NCBI GenBank assembly: GCA_026745465.1
Contig: JACYXH010000107.1
Coordinates: forward strand, 1-64,000
Source of the DNA: Lota lota
Taxonomy: Eukaryota > Chordata > Actinopteri > Gadiformes > Lotidae
Length of the DNA: 64,000 bases
Direction: 5' to 3'
A program made the position numbers and the translations under genes. This document shows positions 51,701 to 64,000 of the stretch, in pieces (positions within the stretch are counted from its first letter, which is position 1; each line of letters starts with the position of its first letter). The notes beneath the pieces were generated by a model. The model made no database searches, was not told the DNA's origin, and saw nothing but the letters and a program-made list of their open reading frames with translations.

Positions 51701-54700
51701 TCAGTACTGGAAGGAGATGACGGCGTTGACCCGGTAGATGTGGTACGAGCGGTTCCAGAACACACGGGTGAAGTAGTTGGTGTAGGGGGAGTAGTTGAGC
51801 TTAATCTCGCTGCAGAAACGCCCGTGCTTGGAGAAGGAGTAGATCTCTCCTCGGTCGTACACCACCTGATCACCAACCGGCGGAGAGGGAAAAACAAAGT
51901 CGACCTCAGACCAAAAGAGCATATCAAAAACACATTTATCTGTATTGAATTCTCATTGTCAAGGCTTGTTGGAAGAGCTTCAAGATTGATTCATAGATCA
52001 AATAATAATCATCTTTATTTATCAAGCATATTTTGAATTGTGTGTAATAATGACAATATGATAAAAAGACAGAGGAAAAACAAACAGATGGCACTATGGG
52101 GCTAAGAAAGGAACATATGGATGCTGAAATCTAGTTTGGGCCACTGGCACAAATATACTTTTGACAACAGATATGCGTGAGTGAGTGAGTGAGTGAGTGA
52201 GTGAGTGAGTGATTGACTGAATGAATGAATGAGTGCCTGAACGAATGAATGAATGAACGAGTGACTAAATGAGGGAGTGGGTGAGTGAAAGAGTGAATGA
52301 GTGAGTGAGTGAATGGATGAATGAGTGACTGAGAATGAATGAATGTGCAAGTGACTAAATGAACGAGTGTCCCTTCACCCACGTGTCCGTTGGAGATATC
52401 CAGCAGGTCTTTCATGCGGCAGGCAGGCTTGTGTGTGTACTCGTTACAGAGGGCGTCCTCTATGATCACGTAGTTGGTCTTCTGGGAGGTCAGTATCTTG
52501 TACACGTCCTCAGCTGACCTCCTGGCGTACACCTGGCAGGTCTGGTAGAGCGAGCCCAAGAGAAACACAGATCAACTTTCAGGTGAACAAAACCGCTTCT
52601 TTTTTGTTAAAAGGGGAGTGTAATACTGCACTTAAACCGCAATTTAACACGGTTCAGATATAACACGGCGCACCGTTGGACCCCAATTTGTCGGTACGTG
52701 AATTTTAGAGCGGTGATTTCGCCACCAAATTGCCTATAAAATGCGCAAGTGAAGGATCGAAGGATTTACGGCAGAGCAGATACGATGCAGCAGAGCGGAG
52801 ACTCCCGCCATTGGCTGGTGGGAGGTGTTCGTTCTGAACCCTCATTCAACCTTCATATGCAGGGTCAGGGGTGGGCACTCACGTCCTCGCTCCTCCTGAG
52901 CAGGCTGAGGTCAAAGTAGAGTGGGAGGCTGGTCACGGCCAGCCCCGTGCACAGCTTCACCACCCCCATCACCTGGGGACTACCCCCGAACACCGTCCCT
53001 GCAGGGGCCTGGGACCTGCACACAGGTGGAGCACCACGGTGGGTGGAGGAGGAAGAGTGAGTAAGAGAGTGTGAGTGAGTGAGAGAGTGAGTGTGTGTGT
53101 GTGTGTGTCAGAACTTGGCTGAAGAGCGCCAATATGCACATGGCTTACCCTTTACCTTAAATCCTTGACCACCAGTAAATTGGATAAAGCAGGCACAAGT
53201 TATTCTCCTTTCTGATCAATATTCTTAGAGGTTTTCAATTTGAAGTCTCACCTGATCCAGTTGACCAGTTCCACTGTATCTGTGTCGTAGATCTCCTGCA
53301 GCTCAGACAGCTCCCCTAGCACCCGGGGGAAGTACTGCAGCCCAGCAGAAGACGAGATGGACGAGAGGATGATGAGACAATAACACTAAAACCATACGCA
53401 CTGTGTATATATGCTGTAGTACAGGAAGCTCACCTCTCTCCACAGACTGAAACCAATAATGGTGGGAACGGCTGTGCTTAATATCAAGGCCTGGAGAGAG
53501 CAAAAAGAATACATAAATGATCAAATATAATAAATCATGAAACAAACCATGTGGGGGTGATTTCACTAGGTATATATATGGATATTACACTCCCTAGGAC
53601 AAAGCGCATTTCCTTGCTATTCTGACTCAACAGGGGATTATGCTAGACTTCATTATGATAGGGACCGTTCAGGGTGAGAGTCCTACCAGAACTACGGGGT
53701 GTATGGACCGGAGCCTCAGCCACCTGAACACGGTCATCCAGAGGTCAGGGGAGCACACGCCAAACGCCGTCAGCATGCACACATGAGGCGTCCACAGGTA
53801 CTTCATCCTGGGGGGGAGAGGGAGGCCGTGAACGGAGGGCTTTAACTAATAACTGGCTAACTAACTGCAATACAAAAGGTCGACACTGGTGTCAGTAATG
53901 CTAAATAAGGGAGAATTTTTATTCTTTGGGTTTTTATATATTATTGGGCTTTTATAACTCTGAATTTTATAGTGTTTATTTACATTATACAGTCAAACAA
54001 TGTCTTGCTGTACTTGTACTGGTAATTTACATTTCACATTGTTTATTCCTTTTTTATAGGACTTTGATTTTAACTGCTTTGGCAATGCAAGTGTTTATTT
54101 TCCATGGCAATAAAGATCTTTTGAATTGAATAGTAGAGAGCGAGACAGAGACAGACCTACCCCTCAGACACCATGGCCAGCCCTCCAAACAACAGTGTGT
54201 GGACAACGTGGTAGGCCACTTCAGGCTGCTCTCCTATTTGTCCGTCCTCAAGCCTGAGGTTCTTCTTCATTGGCTGTCCCCTGTAAAGCAGGAAGCAACC
54301 CCCAGAATAACCGAGAGCAGGGTTGTTAAAAAATGTTGGTGAACCACTCGCAATTCACTTGGAATGGGTTCGAAATGGCCGTGCATCAACAAATCGTTGT
54401 ATCATTAGCCATACTTAAATTTACCTCCACAGCTTAACGATCAATAACAAAAGCTTTCAGGCACACGTGTAGCAGTGTGAGCTACCTCAGCCTGGCGTAG
54501 ATGGTCTGCAGTGTGGACACCAGGCACACGGACAGCACCAGCAGGTAGAAGGGCAGGACCGAGGCCTGGGTCAGCCGCAGGAACAGCTCCTGGCTGGGGG
54601 ACTGGAAGCCATCTTGGCACAGCAGGAAGTTGGTCACAAAGTCCCTGCAGGGGGTCCATAAAGACAGCAAAACAAGCATGGCTAGTTAGCTTTAAATAAA

Positions 54701-54725
54701 AAGCTGGCGTTTCAAAGATAATGTG

Positions 54726-54781
<56 letters not shown>

Positions 54782-57700
54782 CAGATAGATCCTTTTAAAT
54801 GTACGTTTACATCTTTTAGCCAAATAAGCCATTGAAGCGAACACATAAGGCTACATATATTTTTGGTTTGTAGAATATTTGCAGTAGTGAAGTATAAATC
54901 ACATTTATACTCCTTACGTTGTTCTGTTGAAGCCAAACTTCACTTCTAAGAACTTCAACAGGAAGTCACCGTCACTGGCTGGAAGGAGTTTCTGTGAAAA
55001 TAAAAGATATCGATAAATATTAACATAGAATGATTCTCACTATTACTGTTTACTACCATTAAGTCATGTAGCAGATGCTTTTATCCAAAGTGACTTATAC
55101 AATATGTATTCAGTTTGTGTGCTTTAGAGAAAGTAGGGGAGCATTTCAGTTAAAAAAAATTAATACATAGAAAGCGTGTTTTGAAAGGTTTTAGGGATTA
55201 ACCCAGTTACAACCTCGACCCTAATTTCATGTCATTTCCATTCCCTCTTTAGTTGTACAGTCTTCTCTAGTGTTTCTTGCTCCAAAGTGTCCTTGCTGGT
55301 CCCCTATAGCCGTCACCATGCCGACCGCAGGGCAGGTACCCCAGTCTCACCTTGACCAGGTAGCTGAAGGATATTCCTGTGGTGAACACCAGGTAGAAAT
55401 GGAAGAACAGCTTCAGCAGTCGGGCAAAGATCGGACCCACCTTCATGTTTTGCTGAAATTACAAAAATAAAAAAAAGTATGTTTAGTTACTGTGCTATTG
55501 ACACCAACTGTCACCCGTAGCCCTGTAGGCGGGACATACTCTCTTTAGCTATGATTGGCTTATTTATTTTCTAAATGGAAACAAGGAGTGGCCATTATAG
55601 GAATGTACCAATTGAGGTAGATTTTTGCCACCAGATTAATTAACAGCAAAGTTTAATCCACAACAAGAATACTTAATAGCTATAATGTTAATTACAAATA
55701 TATATCATTAAATCATTCCAACTCAAGTGGAAAGGGCACTGCGCCACAAATATTTCAAATACTTCACTATTGACCGATTTATTTTCCCATATTTTTTAAA
55801 AGCCCAATCATCCCTCCATCATTAGATAAAATATACTTAATTAAATCCCAAAAAGTAAATGAGAAAAATGTCGCTATTCTTGATGTGAGAGAGTAGCTAA
55901 CTACCTGGAAGTACCTGGCCAGCAGGGAGCCAATCAGCAGGCAGAGCAGAGGGCAGCTGAGGAGGCTTTGACTCTGGAAGCGGATCATGTAGACCAGGGC
56001 CAGAGAGCTCAGGTACACCCGGTGGATGTCCACAACCTGCAGGGTACCATAGCAACAGGGGACAGGAGAACAATAAGGGCTTTAATATGCCTAATAAGGT
56101 CATAAACAATGTATCCATCAATCTCAAATGTTAACATCACTGCTTAGTTTCAACCTTGCGCGTGGGCACCAGATCAAAAGCGTCCAGCAGGAGGAGACAC
56201 AGCGCCTGGATGAAGAGCACGTAGTGGCTGTGCTCCCACAGCAGCAGGAAGGAGAACGTGGTGGCACTCACGGTCAGGTGGCAGAACAACTACGGGGGAG
56301 ACGAACAGACAAGTGTTTCCCATTAGCAGACTGCAAAATCCCTCCCAATCTTCCCAAAAGATCGGAATTACCAGCCTCCTCTTCCGAGAACATCTTGTCT
56401 CGAATCTGCACAGCTCAATGAGAGCAGCTGTGCCCTTTGTAGCTGAAGCTCTCGTGTTGAGGTTAGGAGTTACGTCCTGTTGGGATGCACTCGGATACAT
56501 AAGCTCCTATTATGCACTTGACTACCACTAATACAATTGTAATTTTTATAAATCTACTAACCTTGTTTTTACTAAAAGGCACCCGTGTCCTTTGTTTGCA
56601 GTTACTCAAAGGTTGATTGAATGCTTTGAATGTTCCCTTTGTGCGTCGCGTTGGGTAAAAGCGTCTACTAAATGATTAAGCCTAAATGTAGGACTGTGGT
56701 GACCAGAGCTCAATTTGTCCCAGCCTACTATTAAAAAAGAAGTTGTAGACACACAATGAAAACAAACTAGACATTTGTTCGTTTATAGAAAAGTAGAAAG
56801 TTAGTGGATCAAGCCAATCCTGTGTATAACACCATCATGCTATTCGTTTACACATGTAATACACATCCACGCAGAAGATATGGACTACATGTGTCACATG
56901 TCAGTGAGACAAACAGTTGATTGGCTAATATGGTCAGTTGCTTAGATCCAAAACCACCAGAGACGGAGCCTCACCTCTTGGGAGGGGCCGATGCTGTTGC
57001 TGAGGAAGCCGGTGAGGGCTGCCACCTGCCAGGAGAAGTACGGCAGCGCCCAGTTCTCCCGCAGTGGAATGGCTTGGTCCAGTTGGGTCGTATCTGACCT
57101 ACAAACCACACAAGAGATCGATCCTCTTGATTATTATCAGCTTGATACGTTTGAAAAGGTGGAGAAGCCACCAGGGGCAGTGGCTAGTGCGTGAAAAACT
57201 TCACAACCTGTGCATATTTTCAAATGATACTAATGTCTAAATGAATAAATGTTTTTTGCTGGAAAGGTTAACTGACAACGGATGTGTATCTTTTTGGCAG
57301 TTGGTCTCTGCGCTCACTTGTTGATGACAAACCACGCCACGGCTAGCATGCCAGCCACCCAGGTGCCGCTCATCACCCAGCTGGTGACGAACAGGGCGGT
57401 GACGTAGAGTGCCTGCAGACAGAACACAGCCCCGATGTAGAAGCAGATGGGCTCCATGAAGTCCTGAGGTCGGGGGGGGAGAGAGAACAGGGTGTGCGGT
57501 TATGTCAATGCACTCAGGAAGTGACTGGAAGATATGGTTCTATGATTAGTAATGTGAGTGAGTGAGTGGAAGTGAGTGAGTGAGTGAGTGAGTGGAAGAG
57601 ATTTAGAGAAAAAGGGAAATACAGATAGACAGAGTGAGTGGAAGAGTTTTAGAGAAAAGGGGAAATACAGATAGAGTGAGTGGAAGAGATTTAGAGAAAG

Positions 57701-59138
57701 AGGGAAATACAGATAGACAGACCGCGAGGTAAAATGTATGACTCAAGAGTAAAGGAATGCTACTCCTCTGTTGGTGTGAATATGTCGTGACATGTACATC
57801 CCCAGCCCTCTGAAAATAAAACTCCAGATCCTGATTTTAACGTTAACTAAATAAATCACATTAAAACCTGACTCACCTGGCTTTCTGTGACTCTGTATAC
57901 GAACGCGGTGATGATCTCTGGGTACAGAGACAGGCGCTCCACTGCATTGATGGTCTCACCAGAGATAGTCCTGTTATCTACTGTAAGCTCCAACACTCCT
58001 GGAAGACCACACGTAAACACAGAGGAACAAACGTTTGAGTAACATGACTTAAACCAATTGGCTATGGATGTGGCGTGACATTCAATTCTAATAAAAAAAA
58101 ATAAAAAACACTTTACCCATTTCAAAAGAAGGTGCAGACAGCATGTGTTTGAAGTAGTAATAGTAGAAGCCACTGCCTCCCTGTAACGAGATCTCTCGCT
58201 CCAGCTCCTAACATACAACACAATGAAAATTGCATCCAAAAAACGTATTGTTCATCATCAATCATCTCCATCCATGAGTAAACAACAAAAGATTGACTAA
58301 GAGGAAGTCTAACAGAATGCTGTCAAGTGAAAGCATATCACGTAATGCTGCACACCTGGCGACTTGAAAACCAGAACTTCCTGTCATGGTAGGTGGACAG
58401 GTAGCCAGTGTAGACCACGCCACACGCGACCGCTGCCAGGCACCCGAAGAACAGCTTCACGGCACGCTGCAGAGTGCTCGCTAGTTGGAGAGAGACAACC
58501 GTTGATATAGAAATGTTAGATGTATTTTGTTTCTATGGGAATGTGTGAGAGAGACCTGGAACAATTGTTAGTAACACAAACGTTGACATGGATCAGGGCG
58601 TTTTTGGAGTTTTTGGGGCCAATAGTGAGCATCAATATAGTGACATTGGATGAACGACTACTTACTTACTAACTACGACTAAAATATCAATAACCTAGTA
58701 CGTGTTCAAGGAACTCAATCGGACAGGAGTGACACGGATTACCTGGTAGTATTTATGGCTACATACTTACACTTTGAGCTGCTGTTACACTTTTTATCAG
58801 AGGACTTTTCGGTGGTAACTTCACTCTCCTGCGCAGCATCATGCTCCTCTCCATTAGGCTCCTTCTTGCCCTCGTCCTCTGTCACCTCTTCGCCACCTTT
58901 CTCGTCCTCTTGGTTCCTCTCCGTCGAACACTCATCCACAACTGTTAATAAAACAGACTTGTTCAGAGAAACTAGTAGTTATCACGGTCTGAAAAGGACT
59001 CATTAACACCAAGTGTAGGGTTCAACGTTGACTAGTTGCAGTGGTTAGTGAAGTTAGCATATTAGCATAGCCTAACTTACGTCCAGTTGGAGAGTTTAGA
59101 TCCGTCTGCGGCTCTTCGTCTTCTTCTTCCCCGGCCAT
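51701..59138 (-). CDS. dpy19l4: DPY19-like 4 membrane protein, complete, 19 exons
   Basis: Exons in order: 59081-59138, 58771-58941, 58356-58480, 58117-58207, 57877-57998, 57318-57463, 56975-57098, 56155-56289, 55905-56036, 55351-55452, 54918-54991, 54486-54644, 54161-54280, 53687-53807, 53434-53490, 53252-53334, 52883-53015, 52383-52541, 51701-51865. They total 2,277 bases (758 aa plus stop), with every junction GT-AG and in phase. The N-terminus (about 75 residues) is strongly acidic and unlike the core. The core is a multi-pass ER-type membrane protein with family landmarks [42 protein letters not shown]19 proteins are homologues of the worm C-mannosyltransferase DPY-19, which acts on thrombospondin-repeat tryptophans in the ER. 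Catalytic activity of the L4 paralogue is not established. Length is close to human DPY19L4 (723 aa), the excess being mainly the acidic N-terminus. Confidence 0.96.
52177..52372. repeat. (GAGT)n microsatellite
   Basis: Perfect GAGT units to about 52212, then degenerate GAAT/GAGT units, in the last dpy19l4 intron. It ends a few bases from the exon 18 donor. Confidence 0.93.
54730..54776. repeat. (AT)n microsatellite
   Basis: About 23 perfect AT units in dpy19l4 intron 11. Confidence 0.97.
57588..57722. repeat. Minisatellite, three copies
   Basis: GTGGAAGAG, TTTAGAGAAA and GGGAAATACAGATAGA recur three times at about 40-50-bp spacing in dpy19l4 intron 5. Confidence 0.85.
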
Positions 59139-60790
59139 TGGGTTTATTTTTCGGCATCTTAATTCAGCCATTTCCTGAATATCACACGCAAGGACCTCGT
59201 CCTGCTCCGGGAGAACACAGCATGCTATGGCATTAGCATTTGTACGTCAAGCGAACACCTCTTATCACTACGGTATTTCAAGTCAATACTACTCCTGGTG
59301 TCATGGAGCTAATGTGCGCGGCGGTTCCGCCCGCTGTGGGTCGCGAACAGCGGCTTAAGGTTGTGTATCAGGACGAGGATAACTTTGCATGCTACTAGCT
59401 GCAACAACTGCAGCCATCCGGTGAATATGTCGAGCTGCACTTGACTCAAAATAACACTAGTGTTCATGGAGGAAATAGCAATGGCATATTGCTGTTCCAT
59501 AGCCAGGGACTATGGAACAGATGCTTTGCAAATCTCCATCGAAATGACGGGGTGTCAGCGTTTGTTGTTATTCGTACGTGGTGTGTCATGGCCTAGGGGA
59601 GTGCTAGGGTTGAGGATGGTGACCCACTAAGTGCTTATTAACTTTGGAAAACGGGGGTGAGAGATAATATTGACGTTCAGTCGAACATTATTGCTGCGCC
59701 CCATTTTAAAGAACCAGTTGCATCACGTTTTTGGGCCCCAGAATCACTCAACAAGAATTATTATACAAACGATGAAATGTAATTTTCTGAAAGGTTCTAT
59801 TTAGTATTTTCTTTTTCATTCATCTTGGTTGCATAGTATGACACGTCATATTATATTAAGTGAATGAGAGGCTGCCGGAAACGAATCAACGTATGAAAGT
59901 GAATTTATTACTTTTGAATGACAAATCATTGTTCACTTTTAAAAACCCGTGTAAAGTTATTGTGCAAATGTACTTATGTGACATACTATTTGGACAATTG
60001 TATAGCGACCCTGCAGGACTAACATGGGAGAGGCTCTTGGGGAGTTCATGGGGGGAGACGTTGCCCCTAGTTCAGCTGATAGGTCAGGTTCAGAAAAGGG
60101 GAGGGGCTGAGAAGGGAACAGGGAGTTGGAGGGAAAACGACGAGAGACAAAAAGGAAAGCCTGAAGAGAGACACCTTGAATGTTACTCCCAATTATTACC
60201 TAAGTAGCTAGTTTCGGCTACCATCCTTTTTGTTGTTTTGGGCACTCTTCCAACCCCGTTATTAGCCTGTATTTTAGGGTAATAAACCCGGTTCTCCGGT
60301 TAAACTTCAGCCACCGTTTCATCATTCAGCTAGCTAGCAAGCCGTGCGGCGGAGCCGCGAGCGCTACAATATATAAAAGGATGCACAAATCGAAATAAAA
60401 GATGCACAAATCGAAATAAAAGATGCACAAATAAAATCACACGGAATAAAATGTTCCAGTACAATACAATTTAAAAATGATAATTAAAATCATAAATGTC
60501 TTTATCAATTGAATTTTACAAAACATTTACAGATTTTCTTTGCCTAACTACCTCCAAATTTATGAAATGCAACACTAATTGCTCTAACCCTATCCCACAA
60601 TGCATTGGTGTAGTAGGCTTCCTCATTCTTTCAAAGCTGTCGTTTCTGGTTCAATGGGCCCTACGAACCAGTCCCAGTGTTGGAAAACAAGATGCATGTG
60701 AATAAAGATTGAAATGAGATGCATGTCAATCTTCTAAGCAACAATCCTCTTAAAATGTATGTTTTCGTTACACCGGCTGTAGTTTTACCT
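59139..60790. other. Spacer upstream of dpy19l4
   Basis: This contains the presumed dpy19l4 promoter next to 59138 and an LTR-like stretch at about 60180-60366. Near 60370-60440 are three imperfect copies of GATGCACAAATCGAAATAAA. No exon was recognised. Confidence 0.45.
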
Positions 60791-60796
60791 GTGCCT

Positions 60797-63700
60797 TTAC
60801 AGTTGCTTCCCAAAATCCTTAACCTTACACCGCTCCACCATCACCTTCAGAAACATGGTCACGTGAGGATTCTTGGCGATCTTGACCAGTGGCTCGTCAT
60901 CGCTGCTGTCGCTCGATGACCCTTCATTAAAGCAACAACATTTGGTAGTCGATAAATCACCAGTGAGGCTGGCGACAATCAACTCATACAATCAATATTG
61001 AATTGTCATGTGATTAATTTCATATAAATATCAGGGTCAGGTAAGAATATTTCCACAACGCGCCTTGACTATATTTAACTTTCTTGCTGATGCTTTCATT
61101 AAGTTGCAATTCATTTAGCAGAGGGTTCTACTAAGCATGTGCGAAGCTATTAGGAACCACACTCTAACATGCTAATGTCATAGTAACATGCCAGCTATGT
61201 CCTCTGGGCCTCTGTTTAATTGGTGAACTGAAACCTCTGTTGTATTTGATATATTCGAAGTCAAGGAGTCCCTAGTTCTTGTTCACACAAAGCAGCGCAA
61301 CCTGAATTCACCTCTAATTGGGTCGCTCTGTTACCATTATTGCATGCACTCTGTCTTTTCATCTTCTTGGTGACTGTGGCCTTTCCTGATGCTCCTTGTT
61401 GGTTATTCGTGGGAGTTTGGCCTCTCTTCTCGGGCCTCTTGCCATTCCCTTGCGGCAGACTTGTGTTTGTCGCGTCTTTCAGTGGCTTTTTTAACAGGTT
61501 GATCAGAGGTTCATCGTCCGAGCTCTCAGCTGCGATTGCTGTTCAACAGAAATCACAACAGTCACATCGGGAAAGGGGGTCTTCTGATCGGTAATACAAG
61601 GGGACATCGGTGCAAAGTAAAACAACCAAAATAACCACAAAGGAAACACTGACATCTAACTTTAGATTCTTGTTGGTTCCGTCCTAGGAGAGCTGTTTTT
61701 ATTATTATTACTTGAACTAGCATTATGTAGCTGTAATACCATGCGTCTTGTTTGCCATTGTGGGGGGCTTTGATGTAGACCTCTGGGCCGGTGTGGACGT
61801 AGTCTTGGTCTTGGTGGTGGTCTGGTCCTGCTTCCTGATCAGGTTCACCAGCGGCAGGTCATCATCAGAGCTTCCATCCAAGGACACTGTGTCTGGGAAA
61901 TGACAAACGCATAGACCAGCTGATATCAGCTGATACTCTTTGAGGTAGGGCCGGACAGGACTCCCAGCCAAAAGGCACTGGGTTCGATCCCCAATGGTTG
62001 TAGCCTGAGTGTAGTCATCCTGCTCCTTAAAGATCAGTATCTCAATTCACTGTAAGACGCTTTGGATATACGCATTTGCTAAATGAAGAAATACTCAAAT
62101 AGTATTCGCAAAACTAAATTATATAGTCAAACCTTGTGAGTCCATTATTTTCCTTATGAACATAATTAATAATGTAGTTTTGGTGGCTACCTTTTGGCAT
62201 GTCTCTCTGAGGTTGTGGTTTAGGTTTCCAGCTCTTCGGTGAAGGCCTGTGGGCTGATGGGCCCTTGGTCTTCTTATGCGTCTCGCAGTCCGAGTCGTCA
62301 CTGGAAGACACTTGATATGGAGGGAAAAACAACACACTTTTCAAATACTGTTAAGAAAATGTATACATATATACGACGACAATAACATTGGCATTCAGTC
62401 ACGTGAGACTATTAAAGACCAAGTCAATTGCTCTTAAACAATCCAAGCATACAATTACATTCGGAGTCATTTAAAAAAAGTGCTGCACTATCAAGTTTTG
62501 AAAGGAGAAAAAATCGAATGGTCCAATTGCAGAGTAATCCTTTGACAATATAGACCTCACTTAGAGGTTCATCATCTGAGGACGAGGCATCCTCCACAGG
62601 TTCTGTGTTGGACAGGAGAGGAAACGAGCCAACGAACACATGAGCACCACAGGATGTGATGTAGGTAGGTCCTCTATTTAAATTCAAGGCAGGTCAGAAT
62701 CAGATTTATTTTGTAATTTAGTTTTGTAAGTAGACCTACCCATACAAGGAATTTGTCACAGTATGCTGGTTTAAGGTAGAGAAATACAAACAAATGTATT
62801 ATATAAATACACAGTAATACACATTTTTTAATAAACAATATGAAATTAAACATTAAATTAAACATCTGAGATTTTGGAACTTCTCAAGGCTGAGAAATAA
62901 TGAAGATTTATTTTCAGATTATAAAGTATTTCCACAATAAAAATCAAGTTTAGTGGTAAAGAAGAGTCACATATGTGGAGTAATGCTATCATTTATTCTC
63001 AAGTGTAAAGACGACTTCACCTGTTCTTTTGTAAGTTCTGCGGCTGCTCTTCAACTTGATCTGATTTGCTTCTGTTTTCTTTGCAGGACGAGACTTTGTA
63101 AATTTGCTCAATGGTTCGTCATCTGAGGAATCATCTGTCCAACGCAACACAAAGAAGTGATAGAAAAGCTACGACATTATGAATCAAAATCAAACCTGGA
63201 AACAGCTTATGGCTAAAAGGGTGAAATATATCCTTGCAGTTTCCCTGTACAGTATGCCTTCACAATAATAAAACGTTATTCAAGAAGTTTACAGTGAAAC
63301 CCAGGATGTCTTTATTCCACCTACCATCATGTTGTGTTTGTGGCGCCTCAGAGAGGAGGGTCTGATCTGCTGTCTTCTCAGACGGTTTCTCATCCTTTGG
63401 CCTCTTCAGTAAGTTCACCAGAGGAACATCATCATCAGAACTGTCCAGAACTGGGAGGACCAAACGGATAACAGATTACCAAAGGCAGTGATATCCAACA
63501 CAAGGCAACACTGAAACTATGACTTTCTGTCATTACATTCATGTTCTGCGGTTGTGTTCATTTACTTTTTAAGCGCATTACAAATAAAACAATTGTTGCA
63601 AAGAGCTTTACAAAAACCTAAAATATATAATGTATTTAAAAGGCATTATGCTTTACTTATTGGACAAGTACCATTTATTTAATATTTGTGACATTTGTCA

Positions 63701-63911
63701 AATATATATATTTTTATCATATTATATTTGTTACTTTTAATAAATAAAACACGTTTACACTTTGACTTTAATGTGTAATTTGTCAAATTTAAAGAGGCGT
63801 CACCTGCTGTTATTTTACACATATGGACGCGTCTAGATCGGTTCTGATTGGCTTTCTTTGCTGAGCAACGCTTAGCTACTTTGGACAAGGGTTCGTCATC
63901 TGAGGAGTCTC
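60797..63911 (-). CDS. Unrecognised gene of repeated SSDDEPL exon modules (3' part)
   Basis: Eight exons in coding order: 63804-63911, 63325-63450, 63021-63134, 62561-62602, 62191-62310, 61740-61892, 61335-61529, 60797-60921 (stop 60797-60799). All seven internal junctions are GT-AG and phase 1, and each exon length fits. Seven exons carry a variant of SSDDEPL or SSDDDVPLVNLL near their start, and the eighth has only SSSDDSD. The motif is followed by a Lys/Arg-rich low-complexity tail, with no membrane segment or classical domain. The final exon differs after its motif (NPHVTMFLKVMVERC). The product should be an acidic-basic, mostly disordered and probably nuclear protein. I do not recognise the family. 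The first exon listed has an acceptor, so the gene continues beyond the window. The last exon might instead splice at CGGT/GTAAGG. Confidence 0.8.
61920..62090 (+). repeat. tRNA-derived SINE with conserved tail
   Basis: Box B GGTTCGATCCC is at 61981-61991, and the tail GCTTTGGATATACGCATT lies near 62059-62080. It is the same type as the copy at 48880-49053 and lies in an intron of the SSDDEPL gene. Confidence 0.7.
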
Positions 63912-63996
63912 CTGTCCAACACAACACAGGGAATATACAGTTATGGACACATAAATAAATCTAGTATGAAATGTAACACATCCTGGAAACAGCTTA
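63021..63996. repeat. Tandem exon duplication within the SSDDEPL gene
   Basis: Exons 63021-63134 and 63804-63911 are near copies (DSSDDEPLSK, then a KxxAKKxxANQ tail). Their upstream introns also match (CTGTCCAAC.CAACACA, and CCTGGAAACAGCTTA at 63195 and 63982). The unit is about 780 bp. Confidence 0.8.
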
Positions 63997-64000
63997 AGAC

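Noticed and set aside
60180..60366. Possible solo LTR (AATAAA followed by CCCGGTTCTCC, ending GCGCTACA)
   Set aside because: It looks like an LTR polyadenylation region, but I could not find a matching start or a target duplication.

Overview
This is a vertebrate nuclear window, almost certainly from a ray-finned fish. Split genes with GT-AG introns match vertebrate INTS8, DPY19L4, CD6 and GDF6. There are tRNA-derived SINE fragments, a chromodomain Ty3/Gypsy element of the fish type, and very dense dinucleotide microsatellites. The microsatellite load is reminiscent of a codfish (gadiform), but that is only a guess. I rebuilt the exons by hand from splice signals, exon phase and family similarity.

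Layout. 1-22.5 kb is gene-poor. It holds SINE pieces, a dispersed repeat with a 154-bp tandem period, a 52-bp minisatellite, a 43-bp minisatellite, hairpins and several (TC)n, (TG)n and homopolymer tracts. Its only recognisable coding sequence is the last 62 codons of a GDF5/6/7-type ligand (best fit gdf6, 6911-7099), whose upstream part is replaced by the dispersed repeat. 22.67-35.50 kb (minus) is a complete 12-exon cd6-like T-cell scavenger receptor of 590 aa. Its intron 7 carries a 5,047-bp intact Ty3/Gypsy chromovirus with identical LTRs and a 5-bp target duplication. 36.55-49.26 kb (minus) is the full 27-exon ints8, 997 codons once one extra base in a homopolymer is discounted. Its introns contain a hAT-type MITE with an internal minisatellite, a second MITE and several microsatellites at splice sites. 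51.70-59.14 kb (minus) is the full 19-exon dpy19l4 (758 aa). 60.80-63.91 kb (minus) is the 3' part of an unrecognised gene whose exons are all phase 1-1 modules, nearly all carrying an SSDDEPL-type acidic motif. Its 5' end lies beyond the right edge.

How the parts relate. The four minus-strand genes are co-directional neighbours, not an operon. INTS8, DPY19L4 and GDF6 also lie in one region of human chromosome 8q22, so this looks like a conserved block. CD6 lies elsewhere in human (11q12), so its position here is lineage-specific or a rearrangement. The most notable items are the modular SSDDEPL gene, the young retrotransposon with a sequence signature of self-primed reverse transcription, the orphan gdf6 C-terminus, and the ints8 homopolymer frameshift.
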